Assembly (NCBI GenBank): GCA_964500435.1
Contig: CAZCNL010000012.1
Location: forward strand, 1-64,000
DNA: 64,000 bases
Direction of reading: 5' to 3'
Source of the DNA: GWF2-33-9 sp964500435
GTDB taxonomy: Bacteria > Bacteroidota > Ignavibacteria > Kapaibacteriales > UBA2268
Under the pieces are notes generated by a model. It had not been told where the DNA came from, ran no database searches, and saw nothing but the letters and a program-made list of their open reading frames with translations. A program made the position numbers and the translations under genes. Positions 33,483 to 42,870 of the stretch are shown piece after piece (the stretch's first letter is position 1; the number at the start of each line of letters is the position of its first letter).

Positions 33483-36191
33483 TTAATGATGAACTATTTT
33501 TTTAATTTTCTCAATATTTATTTGGACTTTTTCGAGTGAACTTTTCATATTTTCAAGTTTTTCTCTTTCGTAAGAAATAACATCTACCGACGCATTTGTT
33601 AAAAATTTCTCATTAGATAATTTCTTTTCCGTTGCTTGAATGTTAGCATTTAAGCGTGCGATTTCTTTTTCGTAGCGGCTTAATTCAGATTTTAAATCAA
33701 TTTTCGAATCTAAAATAAGATGTATTTCTATATCACGGATGACGCTTGTGATTCTGTTTTCTGGAATATCGCTTGAATTAATAAATACTTTTGAGCATTT
33801 TGCTAAATCCGAAATTGCATCAGCCATCGACACAAAAGCAGTTTCAATCGCTGGATTATTGATGGTGAAATAAACGGGTAAGTTTATCGATGGAGCAAAT
33901 CCAAAAGATGAACGTAAACTGCGAATTTCTTCAACTGCTAATTGAATTACTTCAAAATCTGCTTCGATTTTATCTGAAATTAATAATCCAACTGATTGAG
34001 GGAATTCGCTTAATGAAATTGAATCATTTTCTGATTTAGCAAAAAGCAAGTGCCACAGTTCTTCAGTAATAAATGGCATTACAGGGTGAATCAATTTTAA
34101 GATGTTTTCGAAAACCCACAAAGAGAATTTTGTATTAATGTATCGCTCTTGCATACTTGATGCATTATTGAAATTTACTTTAAGTATTTCAATATACCAA
34201 TCACAAAAATCTTTCCAAATAAACTCATAAATGATTTTAGCAAATTCGTTGAGCTTGTAGTTGTTTAGCGAATCATTTGCTTTTTGAATTGTTGAATTTA
34301 ATTTTGAAGCAATCCACTTATCCGCAAAAGAAAATTCTGTTTTATCACTGTTATCAGTATCGACTTGGGAAAAGTCAATTGAATCATATTTCATTTTAAT
34401 GAAACGAGCGGCATTCCAGATTTTATTTGCAAAATTTCTGCCTATTTCCATAGAAGGAATATCTTGGGCTTTAACATCGACATCCATTTTTATGTCTTGA
34501 CCCAAAGGAGCGAGGTAAAGCATAGTAAATCTTACAGCATCAGCACCATATTTTGCAATGATATTCAACGGATCGGGTGAATTGCCAAGTGATTTCGAAA
34601 GCTTACGTCCTTTTCCATCACGTATTGTTGCTGTGAAGTAAACATCTTTGAAAGGTATTGTACCACCAAATTTCAAAGTTGCCATTATCATTCTTGCAAC
34701 CCAAAAGAAAATTATATCGGGAGCAGTTACTAATAAATCTGTAGGTAAAAATTTATTAACAATCTTATTTGAACCGCTGTTCATTTGCCAACGCATAGTT
34801 GTAAGAGGCCATAACCAAGATGAAAACCAAGTATCAAGAACATCTTCATCATGGATAAGTTGTTCGTTTTGATTTAAACCTAATTTTTCCCTTGCTTGCT
34901 GTTCGCTCTTTGCTGCAGTGTAACGACCATCAGGGGCGTAATAAACAGGAATGCGATGTCCCCACCATAATTGTCGGGAAATACACCAATCACGAATATT
35001 ATCCATCCAATGTTCGTAAGTTTTTATCCAATGATTAGGGTAAAACTTAATTTCCCCATCTTGAACAACTTTCAATGCTTCTTCTGCAAGTGGCTTCATT
35101 TTTACAAACCACTGATTACTTAAATACGGTTCAACAGGTTCGCCACCACGTTGAGAAAAGCCAACATTATGGGTATAATCTTCGACTTTCTCCATTAATC
35201 CAAGTTCTTCTAATTTCAACACGATGAGCTTTCGTGCTGTAAATCTTTCCACTCCATTAAATTCATTAGTAATTTCATTTAAAGTGCCATTGGGATTAAT
35301 AGAATTTATTTGTGGTAAATTATGCCTTTCGCCGATTATAAAGTCATTTGGGTCATGAGCGGGCGTAATTTTTACGCATCCCGTCCCGAAAGTTGGGTCA
35401 GCGTAGTCATCTGCAATTATTGGTACTTCTCGATTGACAAGCGGTACAATAACTGTTTTGCCAATTAATTTTTTGTATCTTTCATCATTTGGGTTAACTG
35501 CAACAGCAACATCACCATAAATTGTTTCTGGGCGTACGGTTGCAACTTGTAAATATTCATTACTATTTGGAAAATAATAACGCAAAGTATATAAATGTTC
35601 TTTAACTTCACGGTATTCAACTTCTTCGTCGGAAAGTGCTGTTTGAGCAAGTGGCGACCAATTAATTATTCGTTTCCCACGATATATTAAACCTTCGTCA
35701 AATAATTTGATAAAAACATCTTCGACTGCATTACTTGCACTTTCATCCATTGTAAATAAAGTTCTACTCCAATCTGCCGATACACCAAGTTTTTGCATTT
35801 GATTTAATATTATACCGCCGTATTTTTCTCTCCATTCCCAAACTTGTTCAATAAACTTTTCACGACCTAAATCATACCTTGTAAGACCTTGGTTTGCTAA
35901 TTCCTTTTCAACACGAGTTTGCGTAGCAATACCAGCATGGTCAGTACCTGGGAACCAGCAAACTTCATAATTATTCATTCTTTTCCAACGTATGTAAACA
36001 TCTTGGATAGTTATATTTAACACGTGTCCAAAATGTAAAATACCGGTAACATTAGGTGGTGGCATTAAGATACTATATGCATCCTTTGGAGAATCTTCAT
36101 TTGCTTTGAATAAATCTTGTGAAAGCCATTTGTCATACCATTGTGATTCAATTGACTCTGGTGTATAAGCCTTCGAGAACTCAAATTCCAT
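33483..36191 (-). CDS. valS: Valyl-tRNA synthetase
   Basis: Charges tRNA(Val). The class I HIGH motif is LHFGH in PPPNVTGILHFGHVLN near residue 50, and the KMSKS motif is GRKLSKSLGNSPDPL near residue 545. The editing domain (TVRPETIYGDVAVAVNP, CVKITPAHDPNDF) and WFSSWLWPLTTMRW are present. The C-terminal ~70 residues are the coiled-coil tRNA-binding arm (LSRYEKEIARLNANIQATEK). At 902 aa it is full length. A -7-like element precedes the start. Confidence 0.97.
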   Translation of the reverse strand: MEFEFSKAYTPESIESQWYDKWLSQDLFKANEDSPKDAYSILMPPPNVTGILHFGHVLNITIQDVYIRWKRMNNYEVCWFPGTDHAGIATQTRVEKELANQGLTRYDLGREKFIEQVWEWREKYGGIILNQMQKLGVSADWSRTLFTMDESASNAVEDVFIKLFDEGLIYRGKRIINWSPLAQTALSDEEVEYREVKEHLYTLRYYFPNSNEYLQVATVRPETIYGDVAVAVNPNDERYKKLIGKTVIVPLVNREVPIIADDYADPTFGTGCVKITPAHDPNDFIIGERHNLPQINSINPNGTLNEITNEFNGVERFTARKLIVLKLEELGLMEKVEDYTHNVGFSQRGGEPVEPYLSNQWFVKMKPLAEEALKVVQDGEIKFYPNHWIKTYEHWMDNIRDWCISRQLWWGHRIPVYYAPDGRYTAAKSEQQAREKLGLNQNEQLIHDEDVLDTWFSSWLWPLTTMRWQMNSGSNKIVNKFLPTDLLVTAPDIIFFWVARMIMATLKFGGTIPFKDVYFTATIRDGKGRKLSKSLGNSPDPLNIIAKYGADAVRFTMLYLAPLGQDIKMDVDVKAQDIPSMEIGRNFANKIWNAARFIKMKYDSIDFSQVDTDNSDKTEFSFADKWIASKLNSTIQKANDSLNNYKLNEFAKIIYEFIWKDFCDWYIEILKVNFNNASSMQERYINTKFSLWVFENILKLIHPVMPFITEELWHLLFAKSENDSISLSEFPQSVGLLISDKIEADFEVIQLAVEEIRSLRSSFGFAPSINLPVYFTINNPAIETAFVSMADAISDLAKCSKVFINSSDIPENRITSVIRDIEIHLILDSKIDLKSELSRYEKEIARLNANIQATEKKLSNEKFLTNASVDVISYEREKLENMKSSLEKVQINIEKIKKIVHH

Positions 36192-36218
36192 TTATTTTTC
36201 TAATTGTTATATAAAATA

Positions 36219-36226
36219 CAAAATTA
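36219..36226 (-). promoter_or_regulatory. Candidate -7 element (TAATTTTG) of valS
   Basis: The minus strand reads TAATTTTG 28 nt upstream of the valS ATG. No -33 TTG is seen at 17-23 nt. Confidence 0.3.
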
Positions 36227-36405
36227 ACTATTTTTTATTAATTAAATTGCTTTATTATTTATGTTTTACTATTCATAACTTAATAAGTTTTTACAAATAT
36301 GCGTCGGACTTAAATAAGATAATTAGTATTTGTGAGATTGACTATATTATTTTCTATAATAAATTAAAATTAGTATTATTCGTCAAAAAAATAAATTTAA
36401 AAAAT

Positions 36406-38034
36406 ATGAAAAGATTTTTAGCATTTATCTTGTTGTTATTTTTATTTGTTCAGCTCATAAGTTTTTCTGCAGATGATTCAAGTCGAGAGAGAGTATATAA
36501 AAAAATAAGTAATGCCAATAACTTATATACAGATTTTTTACAAAATATAAATAGAAATTATGCTGTAAAAATAGACCCAGAACTTTTGACTTTTTATTTA
36601 TTGCAAGAGGGTTTGAAAATACTTGACCCGTATTCTTTTATTTATAAGGTTGATGATGATAATAAATATACGGACAACATTTATTTGAAAGATTTTTATG
36701 GCTATGGATTTAATTATGATACTTTGGATAAAAAATTATATATTTTAGATTTAATTCAAAATTCTGCTGCTCGGAAAAGTGGAATCAAAATAGGGGACAT
36801 CATTAAATCAGTCAATGGCTATAAAGTCGAAGATGTGAATTACAATCTTGCTTCACTTTTAGATACAGCAAAAAGTAAACAAGTAAAACTTGAAATTTAC
36901 CGAGAATGTGCGGATTCTACATTTACAATTACACTTGAAAAACAAAAAGTACCACCTTCACCAATTTTATTTACTCCAATTCCAAATACCAACTATTACT
37001 ATTTATCATTTACAACTTTTTTCGAAAATGCCGCCGAGGAAATAAAAAATAAACTACAAGCAGCAAATTTGACGGATAAAAACCCTTTGATAATTGACCT
37101 GCGTGGCAATCCTGGTGGTTTAATGGGTGAAGCAATAAATTTACTTAATTTATTTATTTCTGATACGAATATTGTTTGCAGTGTAATTGGACAAAAAGAC
37201 GAAGTTCTTGACGCTTACTATTTGCCAAATCCTGCTCCCTTCAAAGATATTCCAGTTGTAATAATAATAAATAATAATTCTGCATCATCGAGTGAAATTT
37301 TTGCTGCAATTATGCAAGAATATGATAGAGCAACAATAGTTGGCGAGCAATCGTTAGGTAAAGGGTTAGTGCAAAACACTTTTGATTTAAGAAATGGCTA
37401 CGAGCTTCGATTGACAACAGGACGATACTTAACTTCCAATGGACGTTGGTTGCAACATTTCAATTTTGCAGAGAAATTTTATAAAGATGATTATGATTCG
37501 ACCAAAGTTTTTTATTCTAAATCTGGTAGAATTTTGCATTCAAAAAAGGGTGTTGAACCAGATATAGAAATATCCGACGACGATTTTTCTCCACTTATTC
37601 AAGATTTGCTTAATTCTAAAGCATTCTTTTATTATATCAATGAAATTAATTGTAATTTAAATAAAGATAAACCAAAAGCCAAATTTACTGTTGATTTTGC
37701 AGGCTTTTTGAAATTCCTCGATAGTCATAAATTTTACGAGGAAACTACTTTATACAAAAAAATGCAATCATATTTGAATTATAAAGAAAACTATAATTCT
37801 GTTTCGAATAAAAATAAAAATGATGTATTGCCAAGCAAGATAAATAATGAAATTACCCAATTTATTCAAAATGAATTAACGAAAGACAAAGAAGAAATTG
37901 AACAATTAATTCAAATAAATTCGATACAAAGAATTTCAACAAAAGAAGAATTTGCAAAAATATACTATAGTTTTGATAAAGTAATTCAAAAAACAATAGA
38001 TTTAATAAAACAAAATAAAACAAAAATTCGTTAA
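36406..38034 (+). CDS. S41 family C-terminal processing protease
   Basis: A periplasmic serine peptidase of ~542 aa. The ATG at 36406 gives a clean signal peptide (RFLAFILLLFLFVQLISF); the frame to 36247 only adds 53 AT-rich residues. A PDZ domain follows (about 95-175; YGYGFNYDTLDKKLYILDLI, SGIKIGDIIKSVNGYKV). The protease core has PLIIDLRGNPGGLMGEAINL, then the catalytic Ser region NNNSASSSEIFAAIMQE and the Lys in GEQSLGKGLVQ. The C-terminal ~150 residues are Lys/Asn-rich and family-specific. It is divergent from valS and 91 nt upstream of rpoD. The substrate is unknown. Confidence 0.9.
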   Translation: MKRFLAFILLLFLFVQLISFSADDSSRERVYKKISNANNLYTDFLQNINRNYAVKIDPELLTFYLLQEGLKILDPYSFIYKVDDDNKYTDNIYLKDFYGYGFNYDTLDKKLYILDLIQNSAARKSGIKIGDIIKSVNGYKVEDVNYNLASLLDTAKSKQVKLEIYRECADSTFTITLEKQKVPPSPILFTPIPNTNYYYLSFTTFFENAAEEIKNKLQAANLTDKNPLIIDLRGNPGGLMGEAINLLNLFISDTNIVCSVIGQKDEVLDAYYLPNPAPFKDIPVVIIINNNSASSSEIFAAIMQEYDRATIVGEQSLGKGLVQNTFDLRNGYELRLTTGRYLTSNGRWLQHFNFAEKFYKDDYDSTKVFYSKSGRILHSKKGVEPDIEISDDDFSPLIQDLLNSKAFFYYINEINCNLNKDKPKAKFTVDFAGFLKFLDSHKFYEETTLYKKMQSYLNYKENYNSVSNKNKNDVLPSKINNEITQFIQNELTKDKEEIEQLIQINSIQRISTKEEFAKIYYSFDKVIQKTIDLIKQNKTKIR

Positions 38035-38125
38035 ACATTTAGTTGACAATTTAAATTGATAGAATAAATATTAATAATATCAAATTATTTTCGTCATAAA
38101 TTTTTTGTAAAAATTAAAAGTAAAT

Positions 38126-38989
38126 ATGAGAATAACAAAACAGTATACAAATCGTGAAAGTCAATCATTAGACAAATACTTGCAAGAAATCGGTAGAGTC
38201 GAGCTACTAAGTCTTGACGAAGAAATCGAACTTGCGAAGAAAATACAGGTTGACGCACCTGATGCTGATAAAGCATTAGAAAGATTAGTAAAAGCTAATT
38301 TAAGGTTTGTAGTTTCGGTTGCAAAACAATACCAAAACCAAGGCTTATCACTTGGTGATTTAATAAATGAAGGTAATTTAGGATTAATTAAAGCTGCACG
38401 AAGATTTGATGTGAACCGTGGGTTTAAATTTATTTCATACGCTGTTTGGTGGATTCGCCAATCAATATTGCAAGCTTTAGCAGAGCAATCTCGTATTGTC
38501 CGTCTTCCTTTAAATCGTGTTGGCGCATTAAATAAAATTGGCAAGAAATTTAACGAATTGGAGCAGGAATTCGAAAGAGAACCAACACCGCAAGAATTAG
38601 CTGAATCACTTGATATGAGTGTCGAAGAAATTGCTGAAACAATGCGACTTGCTGGCAAGCACTTATCTGTTGATGCTCCATTGCAACAAGGCGAAGATAA
38701 TCGCTTGTTGGATATTTTACCAAATGAGCAACAAACACCACCAGACAATGGATTGATTCACGAATCTTTAAGGCTTGAAGTCGAACATGTTCTTGCTACT
38801 CTTTCCGAACGTGAAGCTGAAGTTGTTAAGCTTTATTTTGGATTAGATGGACAAACTCTTACTTTAGAAGAAATTGGAGAAAAATTTGGATTAACCAGAG
38901 AGCGTGTTCGTCAAATCAAAGAAAAAGCAATTCGCCGATTGAGACATACTTCTCGTTCAAAAGTATTGAAAGCATATTTAGGTCAATAA
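38126..38989 (+). CDS. rpoD: Housekeeping RNA polymerase sigma factor (short RpoD)
   Basis: A 287-aa group 1 sigma factor lacking region 1.1, the short form typical of Bacteroidota and relatives. Region 1.2 is SLDKYLQEIGRVELLSLDEE. Region 2 is LVKANLRFVVSVAKQYQNQG and KFISYAVWWIRQSILQALAE, with the -10-binding and melting residues. Region 3 is VGALNKIGKKFNELEQEFER. Region 4.2 is GLTRERVRQIKEKAIRRLRH for -35 binding. Such factors recognise the TTTG / TAnnTTTG promoter type found elsewhere in this window. A strong hairpin terminator follows at 39028. Confidence 0.95.
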   Translation: MRITKQYTNRESQSLDKYLQEIGRVELLSLDEEIELAKKIQVDAPDADKALERLVKANLRFVVSVAKQYQNQGLSLGDLINEGNLGLIKAARRFDVNRGFKFISYAVWWIRQSILQALAEQSRIVRLPLNRVGALNKIGKKFNELEQEFEREPTPQELAESLDMSVEEIAETMRLAGKHLSVDAPLQQGEDNRLLDILPNEQQTPPDNGLIHESLRLEVEHVLATLSEREAEVVKLYFGLDGQTLTLEEIGEKFGLTRERVRQIKEKAIRRLRHTSRSKVLKAYLGQ

Positions 38990-39027
38990 AAAAGAATATA
39001 ATAATAAATTACAGTAAGAAACAAAAA

Positions 39028-39054
39028 AAGGCTGTCATTTGAAATGACAGCCTT
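39028..39054. terminator. Strong hairpin terminator between rpoD and the foldase gene
   Basis: Perfect arms AAGGCTGTCAT and ATGACAGCCTT with a small loop. The minus strand has a TTTTTTT tail, so it best serves the minus-strand foldase gene; the plus strand has only ATTAATTTT. Confidence 0.85.
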
Positions 39055-39082
39055 ATTAATTTTCGTTTATATTTTCAAGATA

Positions 39083-41266
39083 TTAGAAATCTTTGAAAAA
39101 CTTAGCACGGTCATCAATAATTTCTGCACTTTCTTTGACTTTTTGATACCATAAATAAAAGGCATTTTGATTATTTTGGTTAGCAAGTGATTTTAAATAA
39201 TCAGGTAATTTTGCAGTTGCTTCAGATTCGGGCATAATTTGTTTGTTGATTATTTGAACAATGTAATAACCATTTTCGCCACGAATTGGACCAATTATAC
39301 CATTTGTTTTAGCATTGAAAATATTTGCCATCAAAACAGCATCTTTCGGTAAACCTGGAATGATACCATTTCCTTTCACTGAATTTGCGGTAATCACATT
39401 AATTGCTGTATCGAGTTGATGAGCTTGGTCTAAATCAGAATAACCTTTAACTTGATTATATAATGCTGTTGCTTGAGATTTGAGCATATCAAGTTGTTTT
39501 CGGCGAATTAAAATATTTTTAATTTCCATTTTCTTATCTTCGATTGGAGCAATTCCGGCTGCTCTTTTATCAGTAACTTGAGCAACTATAATTCCATATA
39601 CTTTCAATTCAATTGGTTCGATAACTTGTCCGACTTCCAATTCAAAAGCTTTGTTTGTTAAATACCAAGAGTTGAAAATTGGTCTATCGTTTGTGAAAAA
39701 TGGAGTTTCGACTGAACGTTTATTAATTCTTTTAGCAAGAGTATCAATACTTGTTCCTTCGCTGATTTGTTTAGAAATTGAGTAAGCTTCACGGAACAAT
39801 GAATTTTTTGTAGCGTTTGAAATAGTTGGTTTTATTGATATTGAGCTATATTTTATTTCTGTATTATTCTTTTCAGTAACTTTAATAATATGGTAACCAA
39901 ATTCAGTTTCGATAGGACCAACGATTTCACCAACTTTTGCTGCGAAAGCAGCCTCTTCGAATGGTTTTACCATTTGTCCTTTACCGAAGAATCCTAAATC
40001 ACCACCATTAATAGCGGAACCTTGGTCTTGCGAATTTTCTTTTGCTAAAGTAGCAAAATCTTTACCGCTGCGTGCGTCGGCTAATAATTTTTTAGCAACT
40101 GCTAAGGCGCTATCTTTATTTGAATTAAATTTGATTAAAATATGGCTTGCTTTAACTTGTGGTGTAGTACCTTCACGTTTAGCATCGAATCGTATGAAAG
40201 TTATTCCCTCTGGTCTATTTATGGGACCGACTATTTGTTTTTCTTCAATTTGTGTGAAATATTTTGAAATAGCTGGGTCAATTTTGTTTGCAGGTTGGAA
40301 ATCATTTGTTTCACCGCCATATTCACTCATCTTTAAATCAAAAATACTATCTTTTGCTTGCAAACCTGTAGCATTAGCAAGTGATTGCTCAATATCGATA
40401 ATGTGTTTCCCAGCACGTGCTGAATCTTCTTTTGATGGTTGAATCGGGAAACTGATGTACTTGATTTTTACTTCATTTTTTTGAGTGTAATATGATTTAT
40501 GTTCATCATAGTATTTTTGAATTTCATCATCAGTTACTTTAATTTGGTCGGGGTTAATGGTATTAACCCTTAATGCGATTAATTTCACGTCTGCAGTTGA
40601 ATTTTCATTAATTAATTTTTGTTTTGCATAATTGGGTGAAATTAATGAACTTGAAATACCAATTGTTGTTTGCAAAGTTCTATAAAGTTTAGTACGTCTA
40701 ATATAATCTTCAACTTCTATTAAATCTTTGCGTAATTTTTCGACAGCTTGTTTCTTTTCCTCTTCACTAATTTTGTTAGGATCGCCCAAATATTTAACAT
40801 ATGATTGAGGATTAGTAATTAATTCCAAATAAATATCTTTTAAAAAGTGTCCAGAAGTATCTGTGAAAGATTTTTTAAGAAAATCGGGTGGGTTTTCGAT
40901 TAACTCATCACGTATTTCTTCTGGAGTAACAGTAATACCCATTTTTTTTGCTTCTTGATTGATTAAGATATTATCAACCATTTGGCTCCATACCTGTTGA
41001 CGGATGCGGCTCTCATCAATTTCAGCCTCGGGATTATTCATTTGAGCTTTTTCTTGCTCTATTTGTTGGCGTACTTTTTCTTCATAGTCTTTGTATGGAA
41101 TTTTTTCACCATTTACTTTGCCAACGTAAGCATTTTGTAAGGTTTGACCTTTGCGGATTAAATTACTTATATCTGCATCGCTCAGTACCATAAATGCCAC
41201 AAAGATTAATGCAAATAGCCCTAAAGCATAAGGCGAGACTTTTCTGAATGTTTGTAATGTTCCCAT
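39083..41266 (-). CDS. PpiD/SurA-like periplasmic peptidyl-prolyl isomerase
   Basis: A 727-aa membrane-anchored foldase for outer-membrane and exported proteins. One N-terminal helix (YALGLFALIFVAFMVLSDAD) anchors it, as in PpiD. A SurA-N-like chaperone region follows (NGEKIPYKDYEEKVRQQIEQ, VWSQMVDNILINQEAKKMGI). A parvulin domain sits at about 365-460 (ASHILIKFNSNKD, GGDLGFFGKGQMVKPFEEAA, ETEFGYHIIKV). A second, degenerate parvulin-like region lies near 640-690 (DAVLMANIFNAKTNGIIGPI). It is a single-gene unit with the best Bacteroidota-type promoter of the window. Confidence 0.9.
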   Translation of the reverse strand: MGTLQTFRKVSPYALGLFALIFVAFMVLSDADISNLIRKGQTLQNAYVGKVNGEKIPYKDYEEKVRQQIEQEKAQMNNPEAEIDESRIRQQVWSQMVDNILINQEAKKMGITVTPEEIRDELIENPPDFLKKSFTDTSGHFLKDIYLELITNPQSYVKYLGDPNKISEEEKKQAVEKLRKDLIEVEDYIRRTKLYRTLQTTIGISSSLISPNYAKQKLINENSTADVKLIALRVNTINPDQIKVTDDEIQKYYDEHKSYYTQKNEVKIKYISFPIQPSKEDSARAGKHIIDIEQSLANATGLQAKDSIFDLKMSEYGGETNDFQPANKIDPAISKYFTQIEEKQIVGPINRPEGITFIRFDAKREGTTPQVKASHILIKFNSNKDSALAVAKKLLADARSGKDFATLAKENSQDQGSAINGGDLGFFGKGQMVKPFEEAAFAAKVGEIVGPIETEFGYHIIKVTEKNNTEIKYSSISIKPTISNATKNSLFREAYSISKQISEGTSIDTLAKRINKRSVETPFFTNDRPIFNSWYLTNKAFELEVGQVIEPIELKVYGIIVAQVTDKRAAGIAPIEDKKMEIKNILIRRKQLDMLKSQATALYNQVKGYSDLDQAHQLDTAINVITANSVKGNGIIPGLPKDAVLMANIFNAKTNGIIGPIRGENGYYIVQIINKQIMPESEATAKLPDYLKSLANQNNQNAFYLWYQKVKESAEIIDDRAKFFKDF

Positions 41267-41302
41267 TTTCCTAAATGATTATACTAAAAATTTTACAAAC
41301 TA

Positions 41303-41333
41303 CAAATTTAATAAAGTCTTATGTTTTAACAAA
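41303..41333 (-). promoter_or_regulatory. Bacteroidota-type promoter of the PpiD-like gene
   Basis: The minus strand has TTTG (41333-41330), a 19-nt spacer and TAAATTTG (41310-41303), an exact match to the -33/-7 consensus. The leader to the ATG at 41266 is about 32 nt. Confidence 0.6.
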
Positions 41334-41413
41334 ATTATAATTGCTTTTTTTATTATTTATTAACTAAATCTAAATATTAATAAATTTTATTTATATTTTC
41401 TTTCTTTTTTTAT

Positions 41414-41421
41414 TATTTTTG
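41414..41421 (+). promoter_or_regulatory. Candidate -7 element (TATTTTTG) of the lamin-tail gene
   Basis: TATTTTTG lies 22 nt upstream of the GTG start at 41444. A clear -33 TTG is not seen. Confidence 0.35.
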
Positions 41422-41443
41422 TTTAAAATTAAAGTAGTTAATC

Positions 41444-42319
41444 GTGATTAGGTTTCATTATATTTCCTTTGTATTGATTTTTTTAATCGCTTATAATTCA
41501 GTGAAAAGTCAATCAATTATAATTAATGAAATAATGTGCTATCCACAAAATTCAGAACCAGAATGGATTGAATTACTTAACATAAGCGGTGATATTATTT
41601 CAAATGATTCATTATTTATTGCAGACCCAACACGCAAGTATTCTTTTGCGTTAAATCAATTAAAACCTAATCAATATTGCGTATTAGTTAAAGATACAAT
41701 TTTATTGAAAAATTATCGAGCAATTCCCGATAGCGCATTACTTATACAAACAAAAATTCCCTCGCTCAATAATGATGGCGATAGTTTATTTTTATTTAAT
41801 TCACAAAATGTAATAATTGATTCTTTTTATTATTCAGGGAAAATAGCACTTAAGGGATTTTCGATTGAAAGAAAGAATCCTTCATTGCCAGCAATCTCAG
41901 AACAAAATTTAGGAAAATCTCTATCTATTGATTCGACAACATGTGGACGGATTAATAGTTACTCGATTGAAAAGCCAAAAGATACAACAATTGCAAATGA
42001 AATTGAGATTACAGGAAATCCATTTTCACCAAATTCACCTAATGGAAAAAATAAGTGCGAAATTTCAATTAACTTTCCATATAATATTAAATCATTCAAC
42101 TTAAAAATTTACGATATGAATGGGAATCAAGTGAAAAGTTTAGCTGAAAATTTATCTTTAAATAGTTACGAAACATACAATTATATTTGGGATGGTACTA
42201 ACGAAAAAGGTTACATTATGCAAGTTGGTATTTATCCTTTAATAATAACTTATGAATTGGATGGTGAAGGAAGTAATTATCAACTTACATTTTCGAAATT
42301 AATTGTATTGGCAAATTAA
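41444..42319 (+). CDS. Lamin-tail domain secreted protein
   Basis: A 291-aa exported protein with a signal peptide (YISFVLIFLIAYNSVKS) and a GTG start. Residues ~25-140 are a lamin-tail domain: IIINEIMCYPQNSEPEWIEL, LKPNQYCVLVKD and SLNNDGDSLFLF. The C-terminal ~90 residues form a FlgD/Ig-like module: EISINFPYNIKSFNLKIYDM, GNQVKSLAE, YIWDGTNEKGYIMQVGIYPL. Such modules close many exported proteins in this lineage, but a classical T9SS PNP motif is not seen. Role unknown, presumably at the cell surface. Confidence 0.82.
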   Translation: MIRFHYISFVLIFLIAYNSVKSQSIIINEIMCYPQNSEPEWIELLNISGDIISNDSLFIADPTRKYSFALNQLKPNQYCVLVKDTILLKNYRAIPDSALLIQTKIPSLNNDGDSLFLFNSQNVIIDSFYYSGKIALKGFSIERKNPSLPAISEQNLGKSLSIDSTTCGRINSYSIEKPKDTTIANEIEITGNPFSPNSPNGKNKCEISINFPYNIKSFNLKIYDMNGNQVKSLAENLSLNSYETYNYIWDGTNEKGYIMQVGIYPLIITYELDGEGSNYQLTFSKLIVLAN

Positions 42320-42401
42320 TTAGTATTCTTGAAAAAAATAATAAATGGATAATTAATATTTATAATAAAATTTCTTAAATTGAAAATAATATGAGGTCGT
42401 T

Positions 42402-42836
42402 ATGTTAAAGAATGCAAAAATTAGCGAGATAATGTCACAGAATATATTTAAAGTTGACATTAATGATACAATAAGCATGGCAGATGAAATAATTAGACGT
42501 GAAAACGTGAGACATATACCAGTTGTTGAAGGAACAAAATATGTTGGTATGATTTCCAAACAAAAGTTATTCGAATATTCATTACGTCACCTTTATGATT
42601 TTAATGAAAGCATTGAAAATTTTATAGATACTCCAATAATTGACTTCGAAAACTTATTGGATAAAAACTTACATTTGCTTTATCCCGAAGATAGCATCCA
42701 AAAAGCAGTTGAGTTATTCACAAAATACCAATATGATTGTTTACCTGTCGTTGATTGGGAAAAAAATTTACTTGGTATTTTAAGTGTTGTTGATTTATTA
42801 CTATTTTTTTACAAAAAAATAAAAGAAGAAAAATAA
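42402..42836 (+). CDS. Two-CBS-domain protein
   Basis: A 144-aa stand-alone CBS pair (Bateman module). The first repeat reads ISEIMSQNIFKVDINDTISM with RRENVRHIPVVEGTKYVGMI, the second YPEDSIQKAVELFTKYQYDC with LPVVDWEKNLLGILSVVDL. Such modules bind adenosine nucleotides (AMP, ATP, SAM) and act as regulators. There is no attached catalytic domain. A GAGG ribosome-binding site precedes the ATG. It is 34 nt upstream of comM. A paralogue is at 60804-61244. Confidence 0.9.
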   Translation: MLKNAKISEIMSQNIFKVDINDTISMADEIIRRENVRHIPVVEGTKYVGMISKQKLFEYSLRHLYDFNESIENFIDTPIIDFENLLDKNLHLLYPEDSIQKAVELFTKYQYDCLPVVDWEKNLLGILSVVDLLLFFYKKIKEEK

Positions 42837-42870
42837 AAGAATATTTCATAACCGATAATAAATATAGCTA

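Noticed and set aside
36247..36405. N-terminal extension of the S41 protease
   Set aside because: It puts 53 AT-rich residues before a clear signal peptide that begins at the ATG at 36406.
38161..38748. 195-aa minus-strand open frame
   Set aside because: Antisense to rpoD, with no recognisable domain and a Ser-rich composition typical of shadow frames.
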